Below, piece by piece: positions 50,926-61,880 of a stretch of 64,000 bases of DNA. Under the pieces are notes generated by a model. It was not told the DNA's origin. It did not search any database and was given only the letters and a program-made list of their open reading frames with translations. Source of the stretch: JAGIBJ01 sp032119595 (lineage in GTDB: Bacteria > Actinomycetota > Thermoleophilia > Solirubrobacterales > Solirubrobacteraceae). Numbering within the stretch: position 1 is the first letter of the stretch; each line of letters starts with the position of its first letter. The stretch covers positions 1,302,001 through 1,366,000 of the forward strand of contig JAUMBQ010000006.1 of assembly GCA_032119595.1 (NCBI GenBank), written 5' to 3'. A program made the translations under genes and the position numbers.

Positions 50926-52389
50926 ATGGACCCAATCGACATCCTCCTTCGCGGCACGCTCGCGTTGGACATCGTCGGGTGGGTGGTGCGCATCGTCGCG
51001 GTGATGGTGGTGCCGGTGAACCGGCGTCCATCGTCGGCGACGGCGTGGCTGATGCTGATCTTCCTGGTGCCGTACGTGGGGCTGATCGCGTTCCTGCTGA
51101 TCGGCACGCCGAAGCTGCCGAAGGCGCGGCGCGCGAAGCAGCGGCAGGTCAACGCGCGGATACTGGAGCGCACCAAGGGCATGGATCACGTGCCCGTCGA
51201 CGACCCCGGCCCGCCATGGCTGCAGTCGGTCGTGACCCTGAACCGCCAACTCGGGGCGATGCCGCTCGTCACCGGCAACAGCGCTTCGCTCATCGACGAT
51301 TACGACGGCGCGATCCTCTCGATGGCCGAGGCCGTCGACGCCGCCCGTACCTACGTCCATTGCGAGTTCTACATCCTGTCGCTCGACACCGCGACGCAGC
51401 CGTTCTTCGACGCCATGGAGCGGGCCGTCGGGCGCGGGGTGCGGGTGCGGGTGATGTTCGACCACATCGGCTCGCTGCGATCGCCCGGCTATCGCAAGAC
51501 AATCAAAGCGCTGCGTGCGATCGGCGTCGACTGGCAGCCAATGCTGCCCGTGCAGCCGTACAAAGGCAAGTACCAGCGCCCCGACCTGCGCAACCACCGC
51601 AAGCTCCTCGTGATCGACGGCGAGGTCGGCTTCATGGGCTCCCAGAACCTGATCCACCGCTCGTACAACAAGCGCGCGAACCGTCGCCGCGGCCTGCAGT
51701 GGCAGGAACTCATGGTGCGGCTCGAAGGCCCGATCGTGGGCGGCGTCGACGCGCTCTTCATCACCGACTGGTTCTCGGAGACCGACGAGATCCTCACCGG
51801 CGAAATCGGCGCCGGCGACCCCTCGCTCGCGCTCACGACGCTCGAGTGTCAGATCGTGCCGAGCGGCCCAGGCTTTGATGGCGAGAACAACCTCAAGCTC
51901 TTCAACTCGCTGATCTACAACGCCGAGCGCCGGCTCAGCATCGTGAGCCCGTACTTCGTGCCCGACGAGTCGCTGCTGGCCGCGGTCACGACCGCGTCCG
52001 AGCGTGGCGTCGACGTGGAGCTGTTCGTGTCGGCGATCGGCGACCAGCCGCTCGTATTCCACGCCCAGCGCTCCTATTACGAGGTGCTCCTGCGAGCTGG
52101 CGTGCGGATCTACCTGTACCCGGCGCCGTTCATCCTGCACGCCAAGCACGTGACCGTCGACGAGGAGGTCGCCGTGATCGGCTCGTCCAACATGGACATC
52201 CGCTCCTTCGAACTCAACCTCGAGGCCACCCTCCTTGTCAGTGGCTCAGACTTCACGAACGACCTGCGCCGCATCGAGGACGGTTACCGCGCCGTGAGTA
52301 CGGAACTCACGCTCGGCGTGCACATGAGCCGCGCGTGGCCGGGCAAGGTCGTCGACAACCTCGCGAGGCTCACGAGCGCCCTGCAGTAG
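50926..52389 (+). CDS. cls: Cardiolipin synthase (phospholipase D type)
   Basis: A 487-residue membrane enzyme. Two N-terminal helices (ALDIVGWVVRIVAVMVVPVN; TAWLMLIFLVPYVGLIAFLL) with the PLDc_N motif NRRPSSATAW, then two HKD motifs: NHRKLLVIDGEVGFMGSQN and HAKHVTVDEEVAVIGSSN. This is the usual ClsA layout and length. It condenses phosphatidylglycerol (or PG plus PE) to cardiolipin in the inner membrane. Monocistronic; divergent from hipBA, whose operators are 135 bp away. Confidence 0.93.
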   Translation: MDPIDILLRGTLALDIVGWVVRIVAVMVVPVNRRPSSATAWLMLIFLVPYVGLIAFLLIGTPKLPKARRAKQRQVNARILERTKGMDHVPVDDPGPPWLQSVVTLNRQLGAMPLVTGNSASLIDDYDGAILSMAEAVDAARTYVHCEFYILSLDTATQPFFDAMERAVGRGVRVRVMFDHIGSLRSPGYRKTIKALRAIGVDWQPMLPVQPYKGKYQRPDLRNHRKLLVIDGEVGFMGSQNLIHRSYNKRANRRRGLQWQELMVRLEGPIVGGVDALFITDWFSETDEILTGEIGAGDPSLALTTLECQIVPSGPGFDGENNLKLFNSLIYNAERRLSIVSPYFVPDESLLAAVTTASERGVDVELFVSAIGDQPLVFHAQRSYYEVLLRAGVRIYLYPAPFILHAKHVTVDEEVAVIGSSNMDIRSFELNLEATLLVSGSDFTNDLRRIEDGYRAVSTELTLGVHMSRAWPGKVVDNLARLTSALQ

Positions 52390-52491
52390 GAGAAGCCCAG
52401 AGAACGTGGGCGATCCACGCGGTTTCCGCGGAACGCCAAAGTACCACGACCACTTGGTAAGCGGCATTACACAGGTTTATCGCGTATTGGC

Positions 52492-52520
52492 TTGTCATGT
52501 GACCGCTGGCACACTAAGGT
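52492..52520 (+). promoter_or_regulatory. Putative promoter of the subtilase gene
   Basis: TTGTCA (52492-52497), 17-bp spacer, TAAGGT (52515-52520). Good match to housekeeping actinobacterial promoters and the only one in the 186-bp gap; predicted transcript start about 52527, leaving a leader of some 50 bases. Confidence 0.55.
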
Positions 52521-52575
52521 CGGCCTCGGCCTGAGTCCCACAGGCCGCGTCACCTTCGTCCCGAGGTCCAGGTCC

Positions 52576-53832
52576 ATGTCTCTTTCGCGCACCGCGCTGC
52601 TCTCTGCAGCGGCCGCCGCAAGCTTCGCTGTCGCGGCTGCTCCAGCGCACGCCGGATCGATGATCGTGGGCTTTGATCCCGGTCAGCAAGCCGAGGCGCT
52701 CCCGGACGTCGTCGATGAGGTGGACGCCGCATCGGGCGGCACAGCAGTCGCCGGTGTCAACGCGCGCGTCCTCGACGTTCCCGGCTCCCTGGCGGCGGCG
52801 AAGGCAGCCCTGGCGGACGTGCCCGGCGTGCGGTACGTGGAGCCGAACCGGATCATGCGGATCAGCGAAGCCGTGGTCCCGAGCGACCCCAAGATGGTCG
52901 ACCTGTTCGGCCTCAGCAACCTTGGTGGCAAGGCGGGCTTCACGCTCGATGCCGACATCGACGCACCCGAGGCCTGGGGGCAGATGGGCTTCCGGGCGGC
53001 CGGATGGCCGAAGCTTGGCGGCGCCAAGGTCGCGATCATTGACACCGGCATTTCGAAGGTGCAGCCCGATCTGCTCGGGAAGGTCGTCGCGTGCGGTCGC
53101 TACGAGACCAAGTTGTTCTTCAACATCCCGGTCGGCGGGTCGACGTTCTCCAGTGACTGTGGCGACGGCAACGGCCACGGGACACACGTCGCCGGCACGA
53201 TCGGCGCGATCGCGAACAACGCCTACGGCGTCGCAGGTGTGGCGCCCAATGCTGAGCTGATCATCTGTCGTGGACTCACGGCGACCGGGTCTGGCACCAC
53301 GGCTGACATTGCCAACTGCATCAACTGGGCCGCGTCGAAGGGTGCCGATGTGATCTCGATGAGTCTCGGAGGCGTCGGCGGAACCGCCATCCAGGACGCG
53401 GTCAAGAGGGCTTGGAACAACGGCAACGGCGCCCTAGTCGTCGCTGCTGCCGGCAACTCGGGCAACACGACCATCAGTTACCCCGCTGGCTACGCGGAGG
53501 CCATGAGCGTCGGCGCGACGACGTCCGCCGACACCCTCGCGACGTTCTCCCAGCGCAACGCCGACGTCGAGGTCTCAGCTCCGGGGCAGGCGATCATGTC
53601 GACCTGGCCTGGGACCGGCAACGCGTTCCGTGCGCTCTCCGGCACATCGATGGCGACGCCACACGTGGCCGGTGTCGCGGCGCTCGTGAAGGCGCAGAAC
53701 CGCGCGCTGACGGCGGCGCAGGTGCGCGATCGCATCACGTCGACGGTCGACGACCTCGGCGTGGCCGGCCGCGACCCCTCCTTCGGCTTCGGCCGTGTGA
53801 ACGCGGCACGCGCCGTCGGCGCCCCGCAGTAA
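52576..53832 (+). CDS. Secreted subtilisin-like serine protease (S8)
   Basis: A 418-residue subtilase. Signal peptide 1-26 (ALLSAAAAASFAVAAAPAHA), an inhibitor I9-like propeptide (about 27-95, GSMIVGFDPG...GVRYVEPNRI), then the S8 domain with D156 (AIIDTG), H201 (GHGTHVAGT), oxyanion Asn (AAGNSG) and S358 (SGTSMATPHVAG). No C-terminal extension, so probably a free extracellular protease. ATG at 52576. Own promoter and a strong terminator. Confidence 0.93.
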   Translation: MSLSRTALLSAAAAASFAVAAAPAHAGSMIVGFDPGQQAEALPDVVDEVDAASGGTAVAGVNARVLDVPGSLAAAKAALADVPGVRYVEPNRIMRISEAVVPSDPKMVDLFGLSNLGGKAGFTLDADIDAPEAWGQMGFRAAGWPKLGGAKVAIIDTGISKVQPDLLGKVVACGRYETKLFFNIPVGGSTFSSDCGDGNGHGTHVAGTIGAIANNAYGVAGVAPNAELIICRGLTATGSGTTADIANCINWAASKGADVISMSLGGVGGTAIQDAVKRAWNNGNGALVVAAAGNSGNTTISYPAGYAEAMSVGATTSADTLATFSQRNADVEVSAPGQAIMSTWPGTGNAFRALSGTSMATPHVAGVAALVKAQNRALTAAQVRDRITSTVDDLGVAGRDPSFGFGRVNAARAVGAPQ

Positions 53833-53842
53833 CAGGCTTGGC

Positions 53843-53866
53843 CGCCGGGCGCGAGAGCGCCCGGCG
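53843..53866. terminator. Bidirectional terminator hairpin with GAGA loop
   Basis: A perfect 10-bp stem CGCCGGGCGC/GCGCCCGGCG with a GAGA tetraloop between the convergent stop codons of the subtilase (53832) and VapC (53874). Confidence 0.75.
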
Positions 53867-53873
53867 CTGCCAA

Positions 53874-54254
53874 TCAGCGAATGAGGCGGACGTCGACCCC
53901 AAGGTCGAGCCCGGCCCACGCGCGATTTGCCGTCAGCACCGGCATCGAATGCTCTGCAGCGAGCGCGAGGCAGACGCGGTCGGCAAGCGAGAGGCCCAGC
54001 TCCCGGGTGTGCGCGTGAAGGCCCGCGGCCCGCTCGGCGACCTGCACCGTAAGTGGCTCTACCCGCATCAACGACGCAAGGGCCTGTCTCAGGGCTGGGT
54101 CGGTGACGCGCTGCGCAACCTCGACCCAGTTCACGGTGCTGATGCGCGCCGACGGCGTGCCGTCTTCCACGAAGCCATCAAACGCGTCGCTGACAATTCG
54201 GTCGCCTTCTTCGGCCTGCACGAACGCCAGGACGGCCGATGCATCGAGGATCAC
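53874..54254 (-). CDS. vapC: VapC family PIN-domain toxin
   Basis: A 126-residue PIN-domain ribonuclease. Acidic residues are in place: Asp in MILDASAVLAF, Glu in TVNWVEVAQ, Asp in GLSLADRVCLALA; the fourth position reads TANRAW (Asn for Asp), a common variant. VapC toxins cut tRNA or rRNA. The gene overlaps vapB by four bases (ATGA), the usual antitoxin-first order. Confidence 0.92.
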   Translation of the reverse strand: MILDASAVLAFVQAEEGDRIVSDAFDGFVEDGTPSARISTVNWVEVAQRVTDPALRQALASLMRVEPLTVQVAERAAGLHAHTRELGLSLADRVCLALAAEHSMPVLTANRAWAGLDLGVDVRLIR

Positions 54255-54523
54255 GGAGCGTCGGTGGCTGCTTCGCGCGCCGCTTCAGCGCGACGACCGC
54301 TGATCAGGTCGTCGACGCTCTCACCACTGGCCACGCTGCCTCGCAGACGCTCGACGAGTGCTGCCCGCTCGCGGCGCGCGTTCGTCACGCGGATGCCACT
54401 CCCGGTGTTCTCGAGGATCGCGGTGTCGCCGGGGCCGAGCCCGAGGGCGTCCCGCCACGCCCGCGGGACGATCAGTCGCCCGCGGTCGTCGACCGTCACC
54501 GTCTCGCGCGCCGAAGTGCCCAT
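54251..54523 (-). CDS. vapB: VapB-type AbrB/MazE-fold antitoxin
   Basis: A 90-residue antitoxin. The AbrB swapped-hairpin DNA-binding domain is at 6-50 (ETVTVDDRGRLIVPRAWRDA, LGPGDTAILE), and a C-terminal helical tail with a short linker (GESVDDLISGRRAEAAREA) is the VapC-binding part. Autoregulation by the VapBC complex is expected; I see no clear operator in the 80 bp upstream. Confidence 0.92.
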   Translation of the reverse strand: MGTSARETVTVDDRGRLIVPRAWRDALGLGPGDTAILENTGSGIRVTNARRERAALVERLRGSVASGESVDDLISGRRAEAAREAATDAP

Positions 54524-54621
54524 GGATTGAGTCTACCCCGCCGCAGTCGCTAAGTGGGACGCAGGATCGACGATGGGACGACTCGCCAAGCGTGGGTAGC
54601 ACGATCACCGCGCGGTGAGCG

Positions 54622-54665
54622 GTGAGCGGCCATTTGGTGTCGCCCTGACAGCAACAAATGGCCGT

Positions 54666-54669
<4 letters not shown>
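54622..54669 (-). repeat. REP-like hairpin, copy 2, overlapping the fdhF stop codon
   Basis: GTGAGCGGCCATTTG (54622-54636) pairs with CAAATGGCCGTTCAC (54655-54669) with one G-T pair; loop of 18 nt. The right arm contains the TGA stop of the molybdoenzyme gene. Aligned with copy 1 (16661-16716) the outer stem is nearly identical while the inner stem differs (AAAA versus TTTG) in a compensatory way, and both loops contain CAGGGC (read on one strand). Confidence 0.85.
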
Positions 54670-57185
<2,516 letters not shown>

Positions 57186-57303
57186 GGCCCAAGGCTAGGG
57201 CGGTCGCAGGCGCCGCCAGGACGCGCCGGGCTGAAGTCGCTCGGGAGGCCGGAAGGCCGGAGGGGTGGAGGGCTGGCGCACCCGCCGAGTAGCGTGGCGG
57301 GGC

Positions 57304-58140
57304 ATGGCCAGCGCATCGACTCGTCACCGCGTCGCGCGCGTTCACGCGACGGTGATGGATGCGAGCGGCGCCCGGCGCCGCAGCGAGCGCCTCGCGGGTG
57401 AGGAGCCGCTGGAAATTCGCGTGGCAGTGCCCGGTGGCGAGGTGGTCGCGACGACCGCGACGATGCGCACCCCGGGGCAGGACTTCGCCCTCGCCGCGGG
57501 CCTGCTCCACGCCGAGGGCGTGATCGCGCATGCGGGCGATGTCGCCAGCATCCGCTATTGCACCGACGTGGAGACCCAGCACTACAACGTCGTGACCGTC
57601 GACCTGCGTCGCGCGCCCCGCCGGGGCTTGGCACCCCGCGCGATCGGTTCGACGGCGAGCTGCGGCGTCTGCGGAACCGCTTCGATCGATGACCTCGGCG
57701 ACTGGGTCCGCCCACTGACCGACGACGTGCGCGTCGACGTCGCGCTGCTCGCCTCGCTCCCCGAGCGCCTGCGGGCCGAGCAGCCGGTCTTCGATGAGAC
57801 GGGCGGGCTGCACGCCGCCGGGCTGTTCGACCTCGCCGGGCGACCACTCGTCGTGCACGAGGACGTCGGCCGGCACAACGCGCTCGACAAGGTGATCGGC
57901 GACCGCTTCCTCGCCGGCGCGCTCCCGGCGTCCGGCGCGATCGCCGTGCTCTCCGGCCGCGTGTCGTTCGAACTCGTGCAGAAGGCGGTGGCCGCCGGTG
58001 TGCCGATCATCTGCGCGGTGTCGGCGCCGTCGAGCCTGGCCGTCGACACCGCGGACCGCCTCGGCCTGACCATCGCCGGCTTCGTGCGCGACGGGCGCGC
58101 GACGGTCTACACGCACCCAGAGCGCATCACGACGGGCTAA
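57304..58140 (+). CDS. fdhD: Formate dehydrogenase accessory sulfurtransferase FdhD
   Basis: A 278-residue sulfurtransferase. The CxxC sulfur-carrying motif is C120/C123 (SCGVCG); the family segments LAGEEPLEIRV, DFALAAGLLHAEGV, HEDVGRHNALDKVIG and LSGRVSFELVQKA are all present. FdhD passes sulfur from IscS to the molybdenum cofactor before insertion in formate dehydrogenase; here the client must be the divergent molybdoenzyme. ATG at 57304, 118 bp from the start of that gene. Confidence 0.95.
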   Translation: MASASTRHRVARVHATVMDASGARRRSERLAGEEPLEIRVAVPGGEVVATTATMRTPGQDFALAAGLLHAEGVIAHAGDVASIRYCTDVETQHYNVVTVDLRRAPRRGLAPRAIGSTASCGVCGTASIDDLGDWVRPLTDDVRVDVALLASLPERLRAEQPVFDETGGLHAAGLFDLAGRPLVVHEDVGRHNALDKVIGDRFLAGALPASGAIAVLSGRVSFELVQKAVAAGVPIICAVSAPSSLAVDTADRLGLTIAGFVRDGRATVYTHPERITTG

Positions 58141-58231
58141 CCCGGCCAGGCCTCATCGGCCCCGAGCAGCGCTGAGCGTCGGATTACCCACCCCAGAGGG
58201 GGGCATATTTCGACGTTCGGCCCGGGGCTGG

Positions 58232-58891
58232 CTAGCGCGCGGCGGCGCTGAGGAGCGCCGGGGAGAGGCGGGTGCGCTCGAGGTGTTCTTGGAGGAGGCG
58301 GAGGGCTTTGCCCTGCTTGCCGGCCTCGATGGTCGCGACGATCTCGCGATGCTCGGCGAGTACGCGCGCGGCCGTGGCGGCGTCGCCGGTGATCGCACCG
58401 CGGACCATGCGCTGCTGGCGGTCGCGGAGTGAGTCGTAGAGCGAGATGAGGATCGGATTCCCGGTCGCGGCGACGAGGACGCGGTGGAACTCGCGGTCGA
58501 CATCGGAGAAGGCGCCGAGGTCGCCGGCATCCAGGTAGAGCTGCTGCTGGTCGCACACGGCGCGCATCTCGGCCGGAACCGACGGGTCGGGCCGCGCGAT
58601 GGCCTGCTCGATGCCGTGGCGCTCGATCACCCAACGCGTCTCCATCACCGCCTCGATCTCCTCCCTCGACACGGGCACCACGAGTGCGCCGCGCTTGGGG
58701 TAGAGCCGCAGGAAGCCGAGCGATTCGAGCTGGACGAACGCTTCGCGCACGGGCGTCCGACTCACGCCCAGTTGCTCGGCGATCTGGCCTTCGCTGAGCA
58801 TCGTGCCGTCGGCGTACTCGCCGGAGAACACGCGGTCGCGCACGAACTCGCGGACGCGCTGCACGGCCGTCAGTGGAACGGGGGTTGCCAT
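58232..58891 (-). CDS. GntR family regulator (FCD type)
   Basis: A 219-residue regulator. N-terminal winged helix (MLSEGQIAEQLGVSRTPVRE, about 33-52) and C-terminal all-helical FCD ligand-binding domain with its metal-binding residues (Asp and His in DVDREFHRVLV and ARVLAEHREIV). FCD proteins sense small acids. It faces the MFS transporter gene with 59 bp between starts, a standard regulator/transporter pair. Confidence 0.92.
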   Translation of the reverse strand: MATPVPLTAVQRVREFVRDRVFSGEYADGTMLSEGQIAEQLGVSRTPVREAFVQLESLGFLRLYPKRGALVVPVSREEIEAVMETRWVIERHGIEQAIARPDPSVPAEMRAVCDQQQLYLDAGDLGAFSDVDREFHRVLVAATGNPILISLYDSLRDRQQRMVRGAITGDAATAARVLAEHREIVATIEAGKQGKALRLLQEHLERTRLSPALLSAAAR

Positions 58892-58912
58892 GCGCCCGAT
58901 TCTGACCGCTCG

Positions 58913-58956
58913 TTGACAAAGATGCAACCGGTCGACAACATGCATGCAAGATGCAT
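58913..58956 (+). promoter_or_regulatory. Promoter/operator region of the MFS gene
   Basis: TTGACA (58913-58918), 17 bp, CAACAT (58936-58941). Overlapping it is ATGCAT-GCAAG-ATGCAT (58940-58956), a perfect 6-bp palindromic repeat that contains the start codon ATG 58951. The transcript would begin close to the start codon, so the mRNA may be leaderless; the repeat is a candidate GntR operator. Confidence 0.5.
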
Positions 58957-60264
58957 CCAAGCCCTTCGATCACTGCGCAGCAGCCCGTGGCCCCGGCTTC
59001 GGGGCTGTCGCGTGGCGCCTGGCTGGCCTGGGGCATCGCCGCGGTGGGGTACCTCCTGGCGATCTTCCACCGGATGTCGCTGGGCGTTGCCGCCTTGGAT
59101 GCCGAGGGCCGCCTGCAAGTTGGAGCCGGTTCGGTAGCGGCGCTCTCGGTCGTCGGGCTGACCGCGTACCTCGCGTTCCAGGTGCCAGCGGGGCTGGTCT
59201 CCGACCGCATCGGACCGCGCCGCGGACTCGCGATCGGCCTCGCCGTGATCGCCGCGGGCGAAGCGCTGTTTGCGTTCAGCACGCAGCTTCCGCTGTCGCT
59301 GGTCGGCCGCGGGCTCGTCGGTGCGGGCGACGCGTTCATCTTCCTCAACGTCTTGCGCATCGCCGCGCACTGGTTCCCCCGCGAGCGCTTCGCGACCATG
59401 ACCGCTGCGACCGCAACCATCGGCGCGGTCGGCCAGGTCGTCAGCACGGTGCCGCTCAACCGCTCCCTCGATGGCCTCGGCTGGTCGGCGACGTTTGCGA
59501 TGGCATCGGGTGCGACGTTCGCGATTGCGGTCGGTCTTCTCCTCTTCCTCCGCGAGCACCCGCCGACGCACGTCGCGCCGCCGCGGCGCGAACACCCGCC
59601 AATCTTGGTGAGCCTTCGTCGAAGCTGGGCTCGTCCGGCCACCCGTGACGGCTTCTGGGTGCACTTCACCTCGATGGCGCCGTTCGTCGTCGTAACCGGG
59701 CTCTGGGGTGCGCCGATCCTCGTCGACGCGCAGGGCATGTCGCGGGCCGACGCCAGCGCCGTGTTGCTCATCGCCGTGCTCGTCTCGGGCGTCTCAGCAC
59801 TGCTGATCGGCGGCGCCGCGCGCCGCAATCCGGCCGGGCGCCATGCGCTCGCGATGCGGGTGAGTCTCGCGTCGATCGCCGCGCTCACGGTCCTCACCGT
59901 CACGCCCGCGTCGAGCATGCCGGCCGTGGGCTCCGTGATCTGCATCGCCGTGATTGCGGCCGCGATGGGAGCGGGCATGCTCGGCTTCGATCTCGCGCGC
60001 CGCACCGACGACGGCCAAGACGGCGCCAGCACCTCGGCGCTCGTGAACCTCGGTGGCTTCTCGGCGGCCATCGCGGGCGACGCCCTCGTCGCCGTCGCGC
60101 GCACCACCCTCGGCACCGAGAGCGGCCTCGTGCTGCTGCCGGTGCTCGCGATTGCGCTCTTCGGTGCGTGGCGACTCTCCCGTCGCCCGGGCTGGCAGCG
60201 TCGCAACCGCGGCTGGGGCGCCGTCGCGCCCGAGCATGCAGCGGCCAGTCGCGCGGCGGCGTAG
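58951..60264 (+). CDS. MFS transporter
   Basis: A 437-residue major facilitator protein with 12 predicted helices. The loop 2-3 signature appears as GLVSDRIGPRRGL, and HRMSLGVAALD follows TM1. It resembles bacterial ACS/nitrate-type or oxalate-type MFS carriers for small anions; no substrate-specific motif is visible. Likely controlled by the divergent GntR regulator. The last 40 residues (RRPGWQRRNRGWGAVAPEHA) form a basic tail. Confidence 0.88.
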   Translation: MHPSPSITAQQPVAPASGLSRGAWLAWGIAAVGYLLAIFHRMSLGVAALDAEGRLQVGAGSVAALSVVGLTAYLAFQVPAGLVSDRIGPRRGLAIGLAVIAAGEALFAFSTQLPLSLVGRGLVGAGDAFIFLNVLRIAAHWFPRERFATMTAATATIGAVGQVVSTVPLNRSLDGLGWSATFAMASGATFAIAVGLLLFLREHPPTHVAPPRREHPPILVSLRRSWARPATRDGFWVHFTSMAPFVVVTGLWGAPILVDAQGMSRADASAVLLIAVLVSGVSALLIGGAARRNPAGRHALAMRVSLASIAALTVLTVTPASSMPAVGSVICIAVIAAAMGAGMLGFDLARRTDDGQDGASTSALVNLGGFSAAIAGDALVAVARTTLGTESGLVLLPVLAIALFGAWRLSRRPGWQRRNRGWGAVAPEHAAASRAAA

Positions 60265-60288
60265 CCCACATCGCGTAAGCGCTTCGGT

Positions 60289-60453
60289 CGGTGCGGCGGT
60301 GCGGCGGTACGGCGGTACGGCGGTACGGCGGTACGGCGGTGCGGCGGTGCAGCGGTACGGCGGTACGGCGGTACGGCGGTACGGCGGTGCGGCGGTGCAG
60401 CGGTGCAGCGGTCCAAGCGGTCCAAGCGGTCCAAGCGGTCCAAGCGGCCCAAG
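60289..60453. repeat. Minisatellite: 15 x 8 bp followed by 5 x 9 bp
   Basis: Fifteen 8-bp units (60289-60408) of three types: CGGTGCGG, CGGTACGG and CGGTGCAG. Their order shows a 48-bp higher-order unit (four CGGTACGG, one CGGTGCGG, one CGGTGCAG) present twice, at 60305-60352 and 60353-60400. Then four exact copies of the 9-mer CGGTCCAAG and one CGGCCCAAG (60409-60453). It lies between the MFS stop and the stop of the convergent XRE gene, outside any gene. Confidence 0.95.
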
Positions 60454-60485
60454 CGGCCGCAAGCTGCTCTGCGGTGCCCCCGCCC

Positions 60486-61052
60486 TCAGGTGTGCAGGTG
60501 CTCGCGCTCGCCCTGCGGGCTGAAGATCCCGATGACCTCGACCGGGCCGTCGATCGCGCCGAACCAGTGTGGGCGCAGGGTGGTGAATTCGACGGCGTCG
60601 CCCTCTTCGATGAGGTGCTCGTCGTCGCCGAGGAGGAGCCGGAGTCGCCCGCGCACGACGTAGAGCCATTCATGGCCGTCGTGAACGGGTCGGTCGGCAG
60701 GTGGCTCGAGCCGGGCGGCGCTGATGTTGATCTTGAAGGCCCGAAGCGCGGTGCCGGCGTGCGTGAGCGGCCACATGGTCATGTCGCCGAAGCGGATCGG
60801 CTCGTTCCGCACCCGTGGGTCCTGGGGCGGGGCGGACCCGAGGAGGTCGTCGGTGGTGACGCCAAGTGCTGGCGCGAGCGCGGCGATGTGGTCGAGGGCG
60901 AGGCGTCGCTTGCCGGACTCGAGTCGGCTCAGCGTCGACAGGTCGATGTTGGCCCGCTCGGCGACCTGCGCCAAGGTGAGGCCTTGTTCGGTGCGCAGCT
61001 CGCGCAGTCGCCTCCGGGCTCGGGCGTCGACGGGTTCGCTGTTTGCCGACAT
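60486..61052 (-). CDS. XRE family regulator with C-terminal cupin domain
   Basis: A 188-residue regulator. Helix-turn-helix 12-70 (LRELRTEQGLTLAQVAERAN, SRLESGKRRLALD), cupin sensor domain 105-180 (DGHEWLYVVRGRLRLLLGDD). SutR/PuuR-like proteins of this layout repress neighbouring genes in response to small metabolites. Its start codon lies within the palindrome TTTGCC-GACAT-GGCAAA, so it very probably represses itself and the divergent methyltransferase gene 46 bp away. Confidence 0.92.
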   Translation of the reverse strand: MSANSEPVDARARRRLRELRTEQGLTLAQVAERANIDLSTLSRLESGKRRLALDHIAALAPALGVTTDDLLGSAPPQDPRVRNEPIRFGDMTMWPLTHAGTALRAFKINISAARLEPPADRPVHDGHEWLYVVRGRLRLLLGDDEHLIEEGDAVEFTTLRPHWFGAIDGPVEVIGIFSPQGEREHLHT

Positions 61053-61058
61053 GGCAAA
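61042..61058. promoter_or_regulatory. Operator palindrome of the XRE-cupin regulator
   Basis: Perfect inverted repeat TTTGCC-GACAT-GGCAAA. The central GACAT contains the regulator's start codon on the minus strand (ATG read as CAT at 61050-61052). It lies in the 46-bp gap shared with the methyltransferase gene. Confidence 0.7.
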
Positions 61059-61098
61059 TGAGGTTGGCAGATCTCCCGTCGCTTGTCACGGTGGGGGC

Positions 61099-61743
61099 AT
61101 GGACGACTTCGACAGCGAGAACGCCCGCGCCTGGGCCGAGCGGTACGCCACCGGCAAGAAGATCTGGAGCGGCAATCCGAACGCGCTCTTGGTGCGCGAG
61201 GCGGAAGGCCTCCCTCCGGGCCGTGCGCTCGATATCGGCTGCGGCGAGGGCGGCGATGCGATCTGGCTGGCGCGGCAGGGCTGGCAGGTCGTCGGGATCG
61301 ACATTGCCCAGGGAGCGCTCGACCTCGCCGCCGAGCACGCGGCTGAGCAGGGCGTGGCCGACGCGATCTCCTGGGAGCGCCACGACCTCACCCGCACCAC
61401 GCCGACCGGCCCGTTCGATCTGGTGTCGGCGTGCTACTTCCACTCGTGGATCGAGATGGACCGCGCGGGTGCGCTGCGTGCCGCGGCGGCCCTCGTCGCG
61501 CCTGGTGGGAACCTCCTGGTCGTCGGGCACGCCGGAGCGCCGTCCTGGGTCACCGACCCCAAGCACCTGGCGGCCAAGTTCCCGACGCCGGACGAGGTCC
61601 TCGCCGACCTCGCGCTGGACGACGAGTGGGAGGTCGTCACGAGCGAAGCCCGCGCCGAGGTGCCGATGAAGAACCCCGACGGCGAGCCCGCCATACGACC
61701 GGACAGCGTGCTTCGGGTCCGGCGCCACGGCTCCCCGGCCTAG
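61099..61743 (+). CDS. Class I SAM methyltransferase (TehB-like)
   Basis: A 214-residue methyltransferase. N-terminal WAERYATGKKIWSGNPNALL is typical of the small-molecule/thiol methyltransferase branch; motif I ALDIGCGEGGDAIWLA, acidic end of strand 2 VGIDIAQGA, then FDLVSACYFHSW. This branch methylates small molecules (such as oxyanions or thiols). Divergent pairing with an XRE-cupin regulator is frequent for this type and suggests induction by the substrate. Confidence 0.9.
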   Translation: MDDFDSENARAWAERYATGKKIWSGNPNALLVREAEGLPPGRALDIGCGEGGDAIWLARQGWQVVGIDIAQGALDLAAEHAAEQGVADAISWERHDLTRTTPTGPFDLVSACYFHSWIEMDRAGALRAAAALVAPGGNLLVVGHAGAPSWVTDPKHLAAKFPTPDEVLADLALDDEWEVVTSEARAEVPMKNPDGEPAIRPDSVLRVRRHGSPA

Positions 61744-61821
61744 CGGCTCGCTCGGTCTGAGCGGCCCCCAATCTCAGCGGAGGCTGTCTACCTTGGGCGG
61801 TCGTGCTCGCCTGCAATCGCA

Positions 61822-61870
61822 GACGTGAGCTGCAGGACCGCGCGTCTCGCGCGGTTCCGCAGCCCACGTC
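61822..61870. terminator. Long imperfect terminator hairpin between convergent genes
   Basis: Two 23-nt arms (61822-61844 and 61848-61870) pair over nearly their whole length: GACGTG/CACGTC at the base and ACCGCGCG/CGCGCGGT at the top, with two mismatches and one wobble, 3-nt loop TCT. It separates the methyltransferase stop (61743) from the stop of the MFS gene (61881). Confidence 0.7.
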
Positions 61871-61880
61871 GGCTCGAGCG

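Noticed and set aside
60289..60453. CRISPR-like array
   Set aside because: Units are only 8-9 bp and directly adjacent with no spacers; it is a minisatellite.
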